Source: JBOGUF01 sp050696075
GTDB lineage: Bacteria; Chloroflexota; Chloroflexia; Thermomicrobiales; UBA6265
DNA length: 16,124 nt
Direction: 5' to 3'
Assembly (NCBI GenBank): GCA_050696075.1
Contig: JBOGUF010000062.1
Coordinates: 1-16,124 of the forward strand
The position numbers were made by a program, and so were the translations under genes. Each line of letters opens with the position of its first letter. Position 1 is the stretch's first letter. Shown piece after piece: positions 1-7,048 of the stretch. The notes beneath the pieces are model-generated. The model worked only from the letters and a program-made list of their open reading frames with translations. It was not told where the DNA came from and did not search any database.

Positions 1-55
1 CTCGTCATGTGCGGAAATGCACCGTCGTCGTCGGGGTTGGTCGGGCGCCTCACGC

Positions 56-1564
56 CTACTCGACCGACGGCGTGTCCACGTCTGGCGGGTCGTTGGCCAC
101 GAGTGGGGCGGTTAGGGGCAGGATCCAGGGTTGTGATGCGATGCGGTGCGGCTCGGCCGCGAGGTTGACGGTCGGGTCGATCATCGGTTGCGGGGCGCGT
201 CCGTTGAGGGACACGATGGCCTGGGCGCGGATCTCGATCGCATCGTGGCCGGCCGCGCGAAGCTGTTCGGCAATCTCGTGACTGAACTGGAGGATCATGT
301 CCGGCTGGGTCGCCATCTTCCGGATTTGGCGCGCGGTCAGGTAGTCGCGCGGCTCGATCTCCCAGGACGCGCCGGTCACCGGGTTGGTGGCGAAGAAGCG
401 CACGTCGCCGGACTTGCCGCGCAGCATCATCCGCCACGAGAAGCGGTGGCCCTGTTCGGTCCAGGCGACGTCGCCGGGGTAAAGGTGGTGGCGGAGCGGG
501 ATCAGCACTTGCAATCCAAGGAAGAGGGCAAGGAGGGCGATGGTGACGCGCTGCACGGGCCGCAATCGCGGAGTGATGTCGCCGGCTGAGCGGCTGGCGA
601 CGCCGTGCGATGGCGTGAGTTGTAAGGGAAGGCGCGGCGCGAATGCCGACAGGCGCCCGAGCAAGCGTCGTGGGTAGTCCGGGGGGAAAAAAAGGAGCGT
701 CGCGGCGAGCGCCAACCACGGAAAGATGCCGATGGAAAAGAGCTCGGCGTTTGTGAGGTGAAACAGCACGGCCGCGGCGAAGGCGAAGGGGCGCGTGCGC
801 CGCCAGAGGAGAAGCGGCACGACCAGCAGATCGAGAAGCAGCCCGCCGTAGCAGAAGGCGTAGACCATCCACTCCTCGGTGAACCAGCGGCCGATGAGCG
901 GGAAGTCGGTCCGATTCGCCAACCACGACCGCATCGGTTCGCCCCGCAACCAATCTCCGTTCAGCTTGGCGATCCCGCCAAAAACGTAGACGATGGCGAG
1001 TTGCGCGCGGAGGAGCCAGAGTGCCCAGGCAGGGGCGGTCGCGCTCCGCCGCTCGGGATGATCGGCGGCGTCGAAGGAGAGGGCGCGGTGGGCCGGGACG
1101 AAGATCATAACGAAGCTAAGGAGACTGACGAAGTAGAAGTGGTTGAGATAGTGGGCTTTCTCTAGCAGGAAGACGTAGGTGAAGCCGAGGAAGAAGAGCG
1201 CGGTGGCAACGCGATACCAGAGTCCCAGGGCGATGCAGAGGGCGAGCACGCCGAGAGCGAAGAAGTGGAAGTACATGCCATAGCCGGGCCACGGCTTGAC
1301 CCACTCGAAGCCGACGTAGGGGAAGTTGTATGGGGGGTTGATGTAATACTGGGCGATCCAACCGTGGGCGACGTAGCGATAGACCTCCCAGAGCATGATC
1401 AGGCCGAAGACGATCCGAAAGGCGACGATCGAGGCGATGTCGACCGGGGCAAAGAGGCGATGCGCGACCTGGTATGCCGCGACGCGCAAGCCCACTCCGA
1501 CCAGCGGCGTGTTGGCCGTCGATCGTCGTGACGGAGGGAATATCGCCGGCGCGTCGCGGGACAT
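56..1564 (-). CDS. HTTM-domain (vitamin K-dependent gamma-carboxylase-like) integral membrane protein
   Basis: A 502-residue protein with several hydrophobic helices (about residues 44-62, 99-116, 119-135, 143-157, 187-200, 236-255, 260-290, 338-356). The sequence around residues 135-164 (EKAHYLNHFYF, then FVPAHRALSFD) and residues 185-212 (LRAQLAIVYVFGGIAKLNGDW in part) matches the HTTM family, which resembles the membrane part of vitamin K-dependent gamma-carboxylase. The soluble C-terminal part (about 357-502), with RHHLYPGDVAWTEQGHRFSW, PDMILQFSHEIAEQL, SLNGR and IDPTVNLA, is also typical of bacterial family members. The substrate of bacterial HTTM proteins is generally unknown, so carboxylase activity is not claimed. 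The start is supported by AAGAGGAG 7 nt before the ATG. It is the last gene of the minus-strand run, 132 bp after the MetY-type gene. Nothing is recognisable in bases 1-55 beyond it. Confidence 0.88.
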   Translation of the reverse strand: MSRDAPAIFPPSRRSTANTPLVGVGLRVAAYQVAHRLFAPVDIASIVAFRIVFGLIMLWEVYRYVAHGWIAQYYINPPYNFPYVGFEWVKPWPGYGMYFHFFALGVLALCIALGLWYRVATALFFLGFTYVFLLEKAHYLNHFYFVSLLSFVMIFVPAHRALSFDAADHPERRSATAPAWALWLLRAQLAIVYVFGGIAKLNGDWLRGEPMRSWLANRTDFPLIGRWFTEEWMVYAFCYGGLLLDLLVVPLLLWRRTRPFAFAAAVLFHLTNAELFSIGIFPWLALAATLLFFPPDYPRRLLGRLSAFAPRLPLQLTPSHGVASRSAGDITPRLRPVQRVTIALLALFLGLQVLIPLRHHLYPGDVAWTEQGHRFSWRMMLRGKSGDVRFFATNPVTGASWEIEPRDYLTARQIRKMATQPDMILQFSHEIAEQLRAAGHDAIEIRAQAIVSLNGRAPQPMIDPTVNLAAEPHRIASQPWILPLTAPLVANDPPDVDTPSVE

Positions 1565-1689
1565 GCCACGCTCCTCTTAGCGGCGAGCCTGGACCGAACT
1601 CGTGTCCATCACGGTCCCTTCCAAGTGGCGCGGCGCCTCACCCAAGAGGAGGGCAGCGGGCGCATGATTGATACGATAGCGACGAACAG

Positions 1690-1717
1690 CGACCGGTTAG
1701 CGGCGAGCGGTTAGCGG
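1690..1717. repeat. 14-bp tandem duplication across the end of the MetY gene
   Basis: Two adjacent 14-bp units (1690-1703 and 1704-1717, each containing CGGTTAGCGG) match at 13 of 14 positions. On the minus strand the first unit codes for the end of the MetY-type protein. The second unit, read in a shifted frame because 14 is not a multiple of three, supplies the TAA stop. Confidence 0.6.
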
Positions 1718-3064
1718 CTGACGGCCGGCGGCTCGCGTCAACGCCCGGTTCAGATCCCAGCAGATGTCGTCGACGTCCTCGAGGCCGACCGAGATGCGGA
1801 CCATGTCCGGGCCGACGCCGGCCGCGACGAGTTGCTCGTCGGTCATCTGCTGGTGGGTCGTGGACGCCGGGTGGATGACGAGGGACTTGGCGTCGCCGAC
1901 GTTGGCGAGGTGGCTCAACAGCCGCAACTCCTCGACGAAGCGCTTGCCGGTCGCCCGGTCGCCCTTGACGCCGAAGGTGAAGATCGCCCCCGCGCCCTTT
2001 TGCAAGTATTTCGTGGCCAATGCCCGGTGAGGGCTGTCCGGCAGCGTCGGGTAGCTGACCCAGTCGACGGCCGGGTGGTCGGCGAGGAAGGCCGCGACCC
2101 GCTCGGCGTTGCGGCAATGGCGCTCCATGCGGACGTGGAGCGTTTCCAGCCCTTGCAGAAAGAGGAAGGCGTTGAAGGGGCTGAGGGCGGGGCCGAGGTC
2201 GCGCAGGTTCTCCGTGCGCGCCTTCATCAGATAGCCGTATTCGCCGAACGTTTCGTAGAAGCGGATGCCGTGATAGCCGGGGGAAGGCTCGGTCATGCCG
2301 GGGTACTTGCCGTTGTCCCAGGGGAAGCGGCCGGACTCGACGATCACGCCGCCGATCGAGGTGCCGTGGCCGCCGATGAACTTCGTCGCCGAGTGAACGA
2401 CGATATCGGCCCCCCACTCCAGCGGCCGGCAGAGGTAGGGGGTGGCGAAGGTGTTGTCGATGATCAGCGGCACGCCCGCCTCGCGGGCGATGGCTGCCAC
2501 GGGCTCGAAGTCGAGGACGTTGATCCGCGGGTTGCCAATCGTTTCGCCGTAGATGGCTCGCGTCCGCGGTGTGATCGCGCGGCGGAAGTTCTCGGGATCG
2601 CTGGGATCGACGAAGACGGTGTCGACGCCCCATTTGCGCAGGGTGACGTCGAATTGGGTGTAGGTGCCGCCGTAGAGGGTGCTGGCGGAGACGATCTGAT
2701 CTCCCGGCCCGAGCAGGGTGGCCAGGGCGATGAACTGCGCGGCCTGGCCGGAGGCGACGGCCAACGCACCAACGCCTCCTTCGAGCGCGGCGACGCGTTC
2801 CTCGAAGGCGGCCGTGGTCGGATTCATGATGCGGGTGTAGATGTTGCCGAAACGCTGGAGGGCGAAGAGTTCGGCGGCGTGGTCCGAATCCTCGAAGACG
2901 TAGGAGGTCGTCTGATAGATTGGCATCGCCCGCGCGCCGGTCGTCGGATCGGGGCGTTGACCGGCGTGGACCGCGAGGGTGTCGAAGCCGAAGAGGTGAT
3001 CGTCTTGGTCGCCGTCCGGCGACGAGCCGTTAGGACCGGGTGCGTTGGGGTGCTCGGTGGTCAT
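1697..3064 (-). CDS. metY: O-acetylhomoserine sulfhydrylase (MetY-type, PLP Cys/Met metabolism enzyme)
   Basis: A 455-residue fold-type I PLP enzyme of the Cys/Met metabolism family. It is expected to make homocysteine from O-acetylhomoserine and sulfide (direct sulfhydrylation) in the cytoplasm. Visible motifs are YTRIMNPTT (about 76-84), the YGGTY loop (about 131-135), DNTFATPYLCRP with the PLP-nitrogen Asp near 203, and SATKFIGGHGTSIGG with the Schiff-base Lys near 228. The GGHGTSIGG segment and the length over 420 residues favour MetY over cystathionine gamma-synthase or lyase. I chose the ATG at 3064, 14 codons inside the longer frame, because GGAG (3072-3075) lies 7 nt before it. The gene follows the OsmC gene by 101 bp. 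No SAM riboswitch or T-box was recognised in that short gap. Assignment to the family is firm; exact substrate (acetyl versus succinyl homoserine) is inferred. Confidence 0.9.
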   Translation of the reverse strand: MTTEHPNAPGPNGSSPDGDQDDHLFGFDTLAVHAGQRPDPTTGARAMPIYQTTSYVFEDSDHAAELFALQRFGNIYTRIMNPTTAAFEERVAALEGGVGALAVASGQAAQFIALATLLGPGDQIVSASTLYGGTYTQFDVTLRKWGVDTVFVDPSDPENFRRAITPRTRAIYGETIGNPRINVLDFEPVAAIAREAGVPLIIDNTFATPYLCRPLEWGADIVVHSATKFIGGHGTSIGGVIVESGRFPWDNGKYPGMTEPSPGYHGIRFYETFGEYGYLMKARTENLRDLGPALSPFNAFLFLQGLETLHVRMERHCRNAERVAAFLADHPAVDWVSYPTLPDSPHRALATKYLQKGAGAIFTFGVKGDRATGKRFVEELRLLSHLANVGDAKSLVIHPASTTHQQMTDEQLVAAGVGPDMVRISVGLEDVDDICWDLNRALTRAAGRQPLTARR

Positions 3065-3165
3065 GGCAAAACTCCGACCTGAGTGCGCCGGTGGGCGGCG
3101 ACGCAAGGATATGCCGGCCGAACTCCGCGCGTCCGCGCCAGACCAAGACTCTACTCCAATACGGC

Positions 3166-3705
3166 TCAGGCGGAAACCTCAGCGGGCTCGAACCGCCAAC
3201 TCGTTTCCAGCTCCGGTGACTGCCGCAGGGTCGAGGCGACGACGCAGTAGCGCTCGGCGCGCTGCATCAGGCGCTGGAGGCGGTCTTCTGGGGCGTCGGC
3301 GACGATGTGGACCTTGGTGCGGATCGTTTTGAAGCCGACTGGCGTCTCGGGGTCCAAGCCCATCGTGCCGCGGAAGTCCATGTCGCCCTCGACGGTGAGG
3401 TCGAGTCGCTCGATGGTGATGCCCATCGCCGCCGCGACCATGCGCAAGGTGATCTCCTGGCAGGCCGCCAAGGAGCCGAGGAGGAGGTCGCCGGAGCAGG
3501 CCAACTCGCCGTCGCCGCCCGCGTAGGGGTGGGCGGCGGCGTCCCAGCTGACGTCGACCGCGCCGGCGCTGATCCGGACCTTCGTCGGGTCCTCCCCCGT
3601 GGTTGAGCTATGGACCGCGATGGTGAGCTTGGCCGACTCAGGGTCCGCCTCGTACTTCGCCTTCAGCGGCGTCTGCCACTCCCGGAGGGATAGTCGTTCT
3701 GCCAT
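3166..3705 (-). CDS. OsmC/Ohr family protein
   Basis: A 179-residue protein of the OsmC/Ohr family, whose characterised members are thiol-dependent peroxidases for organic hydroperoxides. Both conserved cysteines are present: Cys82 in SLAACQE at the start of the central helix and Cys154 in RYCVVASTL. The middle part, IERLDLTVEGDMDFRG followed by a strand-rich segment (about 99-136), fits the family. The first 45 residues are somewhat longer than in typical 140-residue OsmC proteins. The ATG at 3705 has only a weak, distant ribosome-binding candidate (GAAGG, 12 nt upstream). It sits just downstream of the palindromic heptamer repeat, so its leader may be structured. Neighbours with CxxC motifs and MetY suggest a thiol or sulfur role. 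It could act as a peroxidase or on another thiol substrate. Confidence 0.87.
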   Translation of the reverse strand: MAERLSLREWQTPLKAKYEADPESAKLTIAVHSSTTGEDPTKVRISAGAVDVSWDAAAHPYAGGDGELACSGDLLLGSLAACQEITLRMVAAAMGITIERLDLTVEGDMDFRGTMGLDPETPVGFKTIRTKVHIVADAPEDRLQRLMQRAERYCVVASTLRQSPELETSWRFEPAEVSA

Positions 3706-3723
3706 CAGTCATCAGCCTTCAGC

Positions 3724-3775
3724 GAGTACCGAGTACCCAGCCTTCTCGGTACGCGGTACTCGGTACTCGGTACTC
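3724..3775. repeat. Palindromic array of GAGTACC / GGTACTC heptamers
   Basis: The plus strand shows two GAGTACC units (3724-3737), a 10-nt spacer, one variant GGTACGC (3748-3754) and three GGTACTC units (3755-3775). The two halves are reverse complements, so the RNA of the minus-strand operon could form a stem of at least 14 bp. An 8-bp direct repeat CAGCCTTC (3713-3720 and 3738-3745) brackets the first half. The array directly abuts the stop codon of the thioredoxin-like gene and lies in the leader of the OsmC gene. Confidence 0.85.
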
Positions 3776-3776
3776 G

Positions 3777-4178
3777 TCACGCTGCTGCATCGCGGAGTTG
3801 GCGGAGCAGGTTATCGACGTCGGCGACGCCGCCGGTGATGCCGACGACGCGGCCGTCCGGCGCGGCGACGACGGTCGTCGGGACGACGACCACCCCCAGC
3901 CGGCGCGCCAGCTCCGGCTCGGCGACGGCGTCAACATACGAGACATCGACCGAGCCTGCCCACTCGGCCAACGCGGCGTCGATCATCCGCCGTTGCGTTC
4001 GGCAGGAGGCGCAACCGGGGCTGGAGAAGGCGATCACGCGCGGTGCGGCGTTCGCGCTCGGCTCCAGACGCGGGCCAACGGTGCGGCGCCTGCGCCAAAT
4101 GGTCCACCACCGCACGGCGTAGCCGGCCGCGCTCACGACGGCGACGATCGCCAGCGCCAGGACAATCCGCTCGATCAC
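3777..4178 (-). CDS. Membrane-anchored thioredoxin-like protein (CxxC)
   Basis: A 133-residue protein with one N-terminal membrane helix (about residues 5-22), a short basic stretch RRRR that should stay in the cytoplasm, and a thioredoxin-like domain (about 46-130). The redox motif is CASC (Cys56, Cys59) and the cis-proline is in VVVVPTT (Pro100). By topology the domain probably faces outside. I chose a GTG start at 4178 rather than the ATG 54 bp upstream. GGGAG (4186-4190) is 7 nt before it, and the GTG overlaps the stop of the preceding gene in a GTGA arrangement, a sign of translational coupling. Paired with a DUF4395 protein that also carries CxxC, it may shuttle electrons or handle disulfides. 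The partner substrate is unknown. Confidence 0.82.
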   Translation of the reverse strand: MIERIVLALAIVAVVSAAGYAVRWWTIWRRRRTVGPRLEPSANAAPRVIAFSSPGCASCRTQRRMIDAALAEWAGSVDVSYVDAVAEPELARRLGVVVVPTTVVAAPDGRVVGITGGVADVDNLLRQLRDAAA

Positions 4179-4651
4179 GCCGATGCTCCCGCCGACCGCC
4201 AGAGGCGGCGCAGATGGTAGAAGGCGAAACACCCAGCGCAGAAGCCGAAGAGAAGATTCACCAACGCCAGCGCCGCCACGAGCCAGGCCACGACCCAGCC
4301 CAGCGTCGTCGTGCCGCCAAAGAGCGCGATCGCCGAGACGAGAAGGAAGACGCCGCCGACTGCCTGGGCGAACCGGTGGGGCGCCGGGTCATCGGGTCGC
4401 GGGTCCGGGCGAACGAGTCCGGAGGGGCGCAGGCCGTGGCGGTAGAGGAGTTGGAATGGACCGTAGCCGGGAAGGGCGGCGCCGGTGGCCAGTGACGCGG
4501 CGACCGCCGCGACAAGCCACGGTCCGCCGAAGTCCACTCCCAATGCAAAGGCGACCGCGACCAATGCTACGATCAAGACCTGATTGGCTTTCAACGCGGA
4601 GACGTCGACCATCGGACCGGCCGGTTCGCCGCTGCCTTGTCGTTCGCTCAT
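4175..4651 (-). CDS. DUF4395 family membrane protein
   Basis: A 158-residue protein with about four hydrophobic helices in two pairs (about 24-41 and 45-61; 97-112 and 116-136). It ends with NLLFGFCAGCFAFYHLRR, where Cys138 and Cys141 form a CxxC at the membrane edge. This layout matches DUF4395, a family of unknown function often found beside thioredoxin or rhodanese genes. Residues 76-93 (GLVRPDPRPDDPAPHRFA) form the loop between the two helix pairs, as usual for the family. The start is supported by GAGGTG 4 nt before the ATG, and a good promoter lies 46 bp upstream. It is first in the minus-strand run and is translationally coupled to the thioredoxin-like gene. A redox role together with that protein is inferred, not shown. 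Confidence 0.85.
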   Translation of the reverse strand: MSERQGSGEPAGPMVDVSALKANQVLIVALVAVAFALGVDFGGPWLVAAVAASLATGAALPGYGPFQLLYRHGLRPSGLVRPDPRPDDPAPHRFAQAVGGVFLLVSAIALFGGTTTLGWVVAWLVAALALVNLLFGFCAGCFAFYHLRRLWRSAGASA

Positions 4652-4696
4652 TGCTCACCTCGCCAGGGAAAGAATGAAAACTTGATACAGAACTCT

Positions 4697-4726
4697 ATTA
4701 TGCGCTTCCTGGGTGGCGGTTGGCAA
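4697..4726 (-). promoter_or_regulatory. Sigma70-type promoter for the DUF4395-led operon
   Basis: On the minus strand TTGCCA (4726-4721) and CATAAT (4702-4697) are separated by 18 bp. Each matches 5 of 6 bases of the usual -35 and -10 hexamers. The predicted start near 4690 would give a leader of about 38 nt before the DUF4395 ATG. Confidence 0.65.
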
Positions 4727-4748
4727 GCGGCCGTGCGATGATCGGGTC

Positions 4749-4962
4749 ATGTTGAAGGATCTCACCCGCGCAGACTGGATCGCCGCGCTCGATCTCGATC
4801 CCGACCGCCTGCCCATCGTCGGGGTACGTGGCGGTGGACATGGAGACAGCCGCCACCGTTGCCACTGCCGAGCACTTCGGCGTGCGCCGCGTTTCGATCC
4901 TTTCCGTCCGCGACAACCCGCGCACCTCCCGGTCGCTGATCGCCTCGACGCGTGTTCCCTAG
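4749..4962 (+). pseudogene. Remnant of a nucleoside phosphorylase with an internal, frame-shifting deletion
   Basis: From the ATG at 4749 the sequence reads MLKDLTRADWIAALDLDPD, resembling the start of a phosphorylase-family protein. From about 4828 a different frame reads VAVDMETAATVATAEHFG, followed by VRRVSILSVRDNPR and a stop at 4960-4962. The segment with AVDMETAA is the conserved purine/uridine phosphorylase motif near the C-terminal end, where the Met and Glu contact the sugar. Members of this family have about 240-300 residues, so roughly two thirds of the gene between the two pieces is missing and the join is out of frame. No enzyme can be made. The family call for the second piece is firm; the first piece is assigned mainly by position. 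Confidence 0.72.
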
Positions 4963-5001
4963 CGGGTACGGCAGCGGTTCCCCTTTGGTCGCGGGCATGG
5001 C

Positions 5002-5030
5002 TTGACAGCCGACGCGGCAACACATACCCT
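5002..5030 (+). promoter_or_regulatory. Promoter for modAB
   Basis: A perfect -35 hexamer TTGACA (5002-5007) is followed after 17 bp by TACCCT (5025-5030), a weak -10 that keeps the conserved TA and final T. The leader to the modA start would be about 65 nt. Confidence 0.55.
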
Positions 5031-5088
5031 CCCTGCACGTATATTCAGTGATTGAGTAACAAGCAGTTGAGCAATCGCCGCTGATGCC

Positions 5089-5095
5089 AAGGAGG
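5089..5095 (+). promoter_or_regulatory. Ribosome-binding site that fixes the modA start
   Basis: AAGGAGG lies 6 nt before the GTG at 5102. The upstream in-frame ATG at 5084 has no comparable site and would overlap this one, so GTG is the better start. Confidence 0.8.
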
Positions 5096-5101
5096 AATCG
5101 C

Positions 5102-6019
5102 GTGGGAACGGTCGCGCGCCGCATACCGATGACGTGGTTGGTCGGGCTGATTCTGGCGCTCGGTAGTTCGTTCGGACCGTCCCCGATCGCAATTGCCCAA
5201 GAGGCCGCGATTGAGTGCGCACCGGCCGCGCCGTCAGTGTTGTCGCCGGCGGCAAGCCCGGCGGCGACGACCGCGACGACCGAGGCGCCCTTCCCAGAGG
5301 AAGGCAGCGAGCTGGTGGTCTTTGCCGCGGCATCGCTGACCGATGCCTTCAACCAGATCAAAGCGGACCTCGAAGCCGCGGAGCCCGGCCTGACCATCAC
5401 CTACAACTTCGCGGGTTCGCAAGCCCTGGTGACGCAGCTCACCCAAGGCGCTGAGGCCGATGTCTTCGTCTCGGCGAACACGGAACAGATGACGGCCGCG
5501 ATCGAGGCCGGCGTGATCGCCGGCGAGGCGGCCATCCTGGCGCAAAATCGGCTGGCGATCGTCGTGCCAGCCGACAATCCGGCGGACATCCAGGACCCAG
5601 CTGATCTTGCCACCGATGGGCTGAAGCTCGTAATGGCCGCGCCTGAGGTGCCGGTTGGTCGCTACTCGCGCGAGTCGGTCTGCGCCATGGGCGCGGATGC
5701 GGCAACCTATGGCGAGGGCTTCGTCGACGGGGTCGCGGGGAATATCGTCTCGAATGAGGACAACGTGAAGGCGGTCCTCGCGAAAGTGCAACTCGGGGAA
5801 GCGGACGCGGGCATTGTCTACACCACCGACGTCACCGCCGACGTAGCGGAGGATGTGGTGTTGATCGATATCCCGGCGGCGGTCAACGTGATCGCCCAAT
5901 ACCCGATCGCGCCGGTCGCGGAGGGCGACGCGGCCCTCGCCGAGGCGTTCATCGCGTACGTGATTGGTCCCGAGGGGCAGGCGACCTTGGCACAGTTTGG
6001 CTTCGAGCCGGTGCCATAG
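5102..6019 (+). CDS. modA: Molybdate (or tungstate) ABC transporter substrate-binding protein
   Basis: A 305-residue exported binding protein for oxyanion uptake. It starts with a signal peptide (basic residues 5-7, hydrophobic core about 11-28, likely cleavage after AIAQ near 33). A Pro/Ala/Thr-rich spacer follows (about 40-66), then the ModA fold. Family motifs are LVVFAAASLTDAF (71-83), NFAGSQALVTQL (102-113), ADVFVSAN (119-126), VPVGRYSRE, NEDNVKAVLAKVQLGEADAG and YPIAPV. The conserved serines of AASLTDAF and GSQAL fit the oxyanion-binding site. One Cys (residue 39) follows the signal region but lacks a lipobox, so it is probably not a lipoprotein. The GTG start is chosen from the strong ribosome site. 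Molybdate versus tungstate cannot be told from sequence alone. Confidence 0.9.
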   Translation: MGTVARRIPMTWLVGLILALGSSFGPSPIAIAQEAAIECAPAAPSVLSPAASPAATTATTEAPFPEEGSELVVFAAASLTDAFNQIKADLEAAEPGLTITYNFAGSQALVTQLTQGAEADVFVSANTEQMTAAIEAGVIAGEAAILAQNRLAIVVPADNPADIQDPADLATDGLKLVMAAPEVPVGRYSRESVCAMGADAATYGEGFVDGVAGNIVSNEDNVKAVLAKVQLGEADAGIVYTTDVTADVAEDVVLIDIPAAVNVIAQYPIAPVAEGDAALAEAFIAYVIGPEGQATLAQFGFEPVP

Positions 6020-6050
6020 CCCCATTTGGGTGGCCAGTGGCGAGAACGCG

Positions 6051-6102
6051 CTCCCGGCCGCATACTCCTGGTGAGGATGGCCGCGGCCTCCGGTTGCGGG
6101 AG
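6051..6102 (+). promoter_or_regulatory. Possible hairpin in the modA-modB gap that covers the modB ribosome site
   Basis: By eye, CTCCC (6051-6055) can pair with GGGAG (6098-6102). GGCCGC (6056-6061) can pair with GCGGCC (6083-6088), and TCCT (6066-6069) with AGGA (6074-6077) around a GGTG loop. The outer right arm is part of GGGAGGAG, the ribosome site for the TTG start of modB. No folding was computed. Confidence 0.3.
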
Positions 6103-6107
6103 GAGCG

Positions 6108-7016
6108 TTGGAGCCGGTGATCGGAGAGGGCGCGGGCCGACAACGGAACACTACCCCGACGGAACGCGCGATGGGTCGAAACACGGCGGTTGTCGAGGCG
6201 TTCGCTCCTCGATCCGTAAGCCATCGCGGATTCAGCAGTGCGCTGTGGGTCGGGGCGATTGCCCTGGTCCTGTTTCTCCTGCTCCCCCTCGCCGCGCTCG
6301 TCATCCGGGCGGCACAGGAGACCGATGCCATCTCGGCGCAAACGCGCCAAATACTTGAGCAGGCGCTGCGGCTGACCTTTCTCACATCGTTGATCACGCT
6401 CGGTATCGTTGTGGTTTTCGGCACGCCGCTGGCGTACGTGTTGGCGCGTCGTCGGTTTCGGGGTCATCGCCTGGTCGAGACGCTCATCGACTTGCCGATG
6501 GTTTTGCCTCCGGCGGTAGCGGGCGTTGCGCTCCTGATGGCCTTTGGGCGCCGAGGCATTGTCGGGGAGCCACTGGATCGCATCGGCATCAGCTTCGGAT
6601 TCACCACGGCGGCGGTGGTAATGGCGCAGATCTTCGTCGCGGTGCCGTTTTACGTGCGCGCGGCGCGTGCCGGGTTTGCCCAGGTTTCTCACGATCTTGA
6701 AGAGGCGGCGGCTGACCTGGGGGCCTCTCCGGTGCGCGTCTTTTGGAGTGTGACGTTGCCGCTGGCGGCGCAAAGCCTGGCCGCGGGCGGCGTGCTTTGC
6801 TGGGCGCGGGCGGTCGGCGAGTTCGGGGCGACGATCATGTTCGCCGGCAATTTTGCCGGGCGCACGCAAACGATGTCCCTCGCTATTTATGGTCGCTATG
6901 AAGCGGGTGATCTGGATAGCATGATCGTGTTGGCGTCCGTGCTGCTCGGCGTGTCGATGGCGTTCCTGTTCGCCGTGCGGGCGGTCGGCGGGCGTGCCGG
7001 TGACCTGGTCGGCTGA
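6108..7016 (+). CDS. modB: Molybdate ABC transporter permease
   Basis: Up to 302 residues. This is the membrane channel of a molybdate/sulfate-type ABC importer, with about six helices (first near residues 45-65, last near 277-293). The ATPase-contact EAA loop is clear: DLEEAAADLGASPVRVFWSV followed by TLPL. The motifs LPMVLPPAVAGVALL and RAVGEFGATIMFAGN are typical of ModB. The start is uncertain. TTG at 6108 has GGGAGG 4 nt upstream but adds 21 residues of unusual N-terminus. ATG at 6171 gives a more usual length but has a weak ribosome site. The gene follows modA by 88-151 bp and is closed by the hairpin at 7049-7092. No modC ATPase gene is present in the window, so the partner ATPase must be encoded elsewhere if the importer works. 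Confidence 0.88.
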   Translation: MEPVIGEGAGRQRNTTPTERAMGRNTAVVEAFAPRSVSHRGFSSALWVGAIALVLFLLLPLAALVIRAAQETDAISAQTRQILEQALRLTFLTSLITLGIVVVFGTPLAYVLARRRFRGHRLVETLIDLPMVLPPAVAGVALLMAFGRRGIVGEPLDRIGISFGFTTAAVVMAQIFVAVPFYVRAARAGFAQVSHDLEEAAADLGASPVRVFWSVTLPLAAQSLAAGGVLCWARAVGEFGATIMFAGNFAGRTQTMSLAIYGRYEAGDLDSMIVLASVLLGVSMAFLFAVRAVGGRAGDLVG

Positions 7017-7048
7017 ACCCGCGTCTGGGAACTCCTGTCCTGTTAAGT

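Noticed and set aside
1832..3082. Plus-strand open frame (416 codons) opposite the MetY-type gene
   Set aside because: Antisense shadow of a clear PLP enzyme, with low-complexity Gly/Val/Glu/Ala composition.
3065..3165. SAM riboswitch or similar leader before the MetY-type gene
   Set aside because: The gap is only 101 bp and shows none of the conserved riboswitch core or a terminator hairpin with T-run.
3748..3775. CRISPR-like or VNTR interpretation of the heptamer array
   Set aside because: Units are 7 bp without spacers and have an inverted partner, so it is a palindromic repeat and not a CRISPR array.
5036..5066. Possible ModE-type operator (TATATT and GAGTAAC near the modA leader)
   Set aside because: The two halves are not a good inverted repeat and the match to the known ModE pattern is poor; not enough to call.
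5084..5101. Upstream ATG for modA at 5084
   Set aside because: It has no ribosome site, and the strong AAGGAGG lies after it, correctly spaced for the GTG at 5102.
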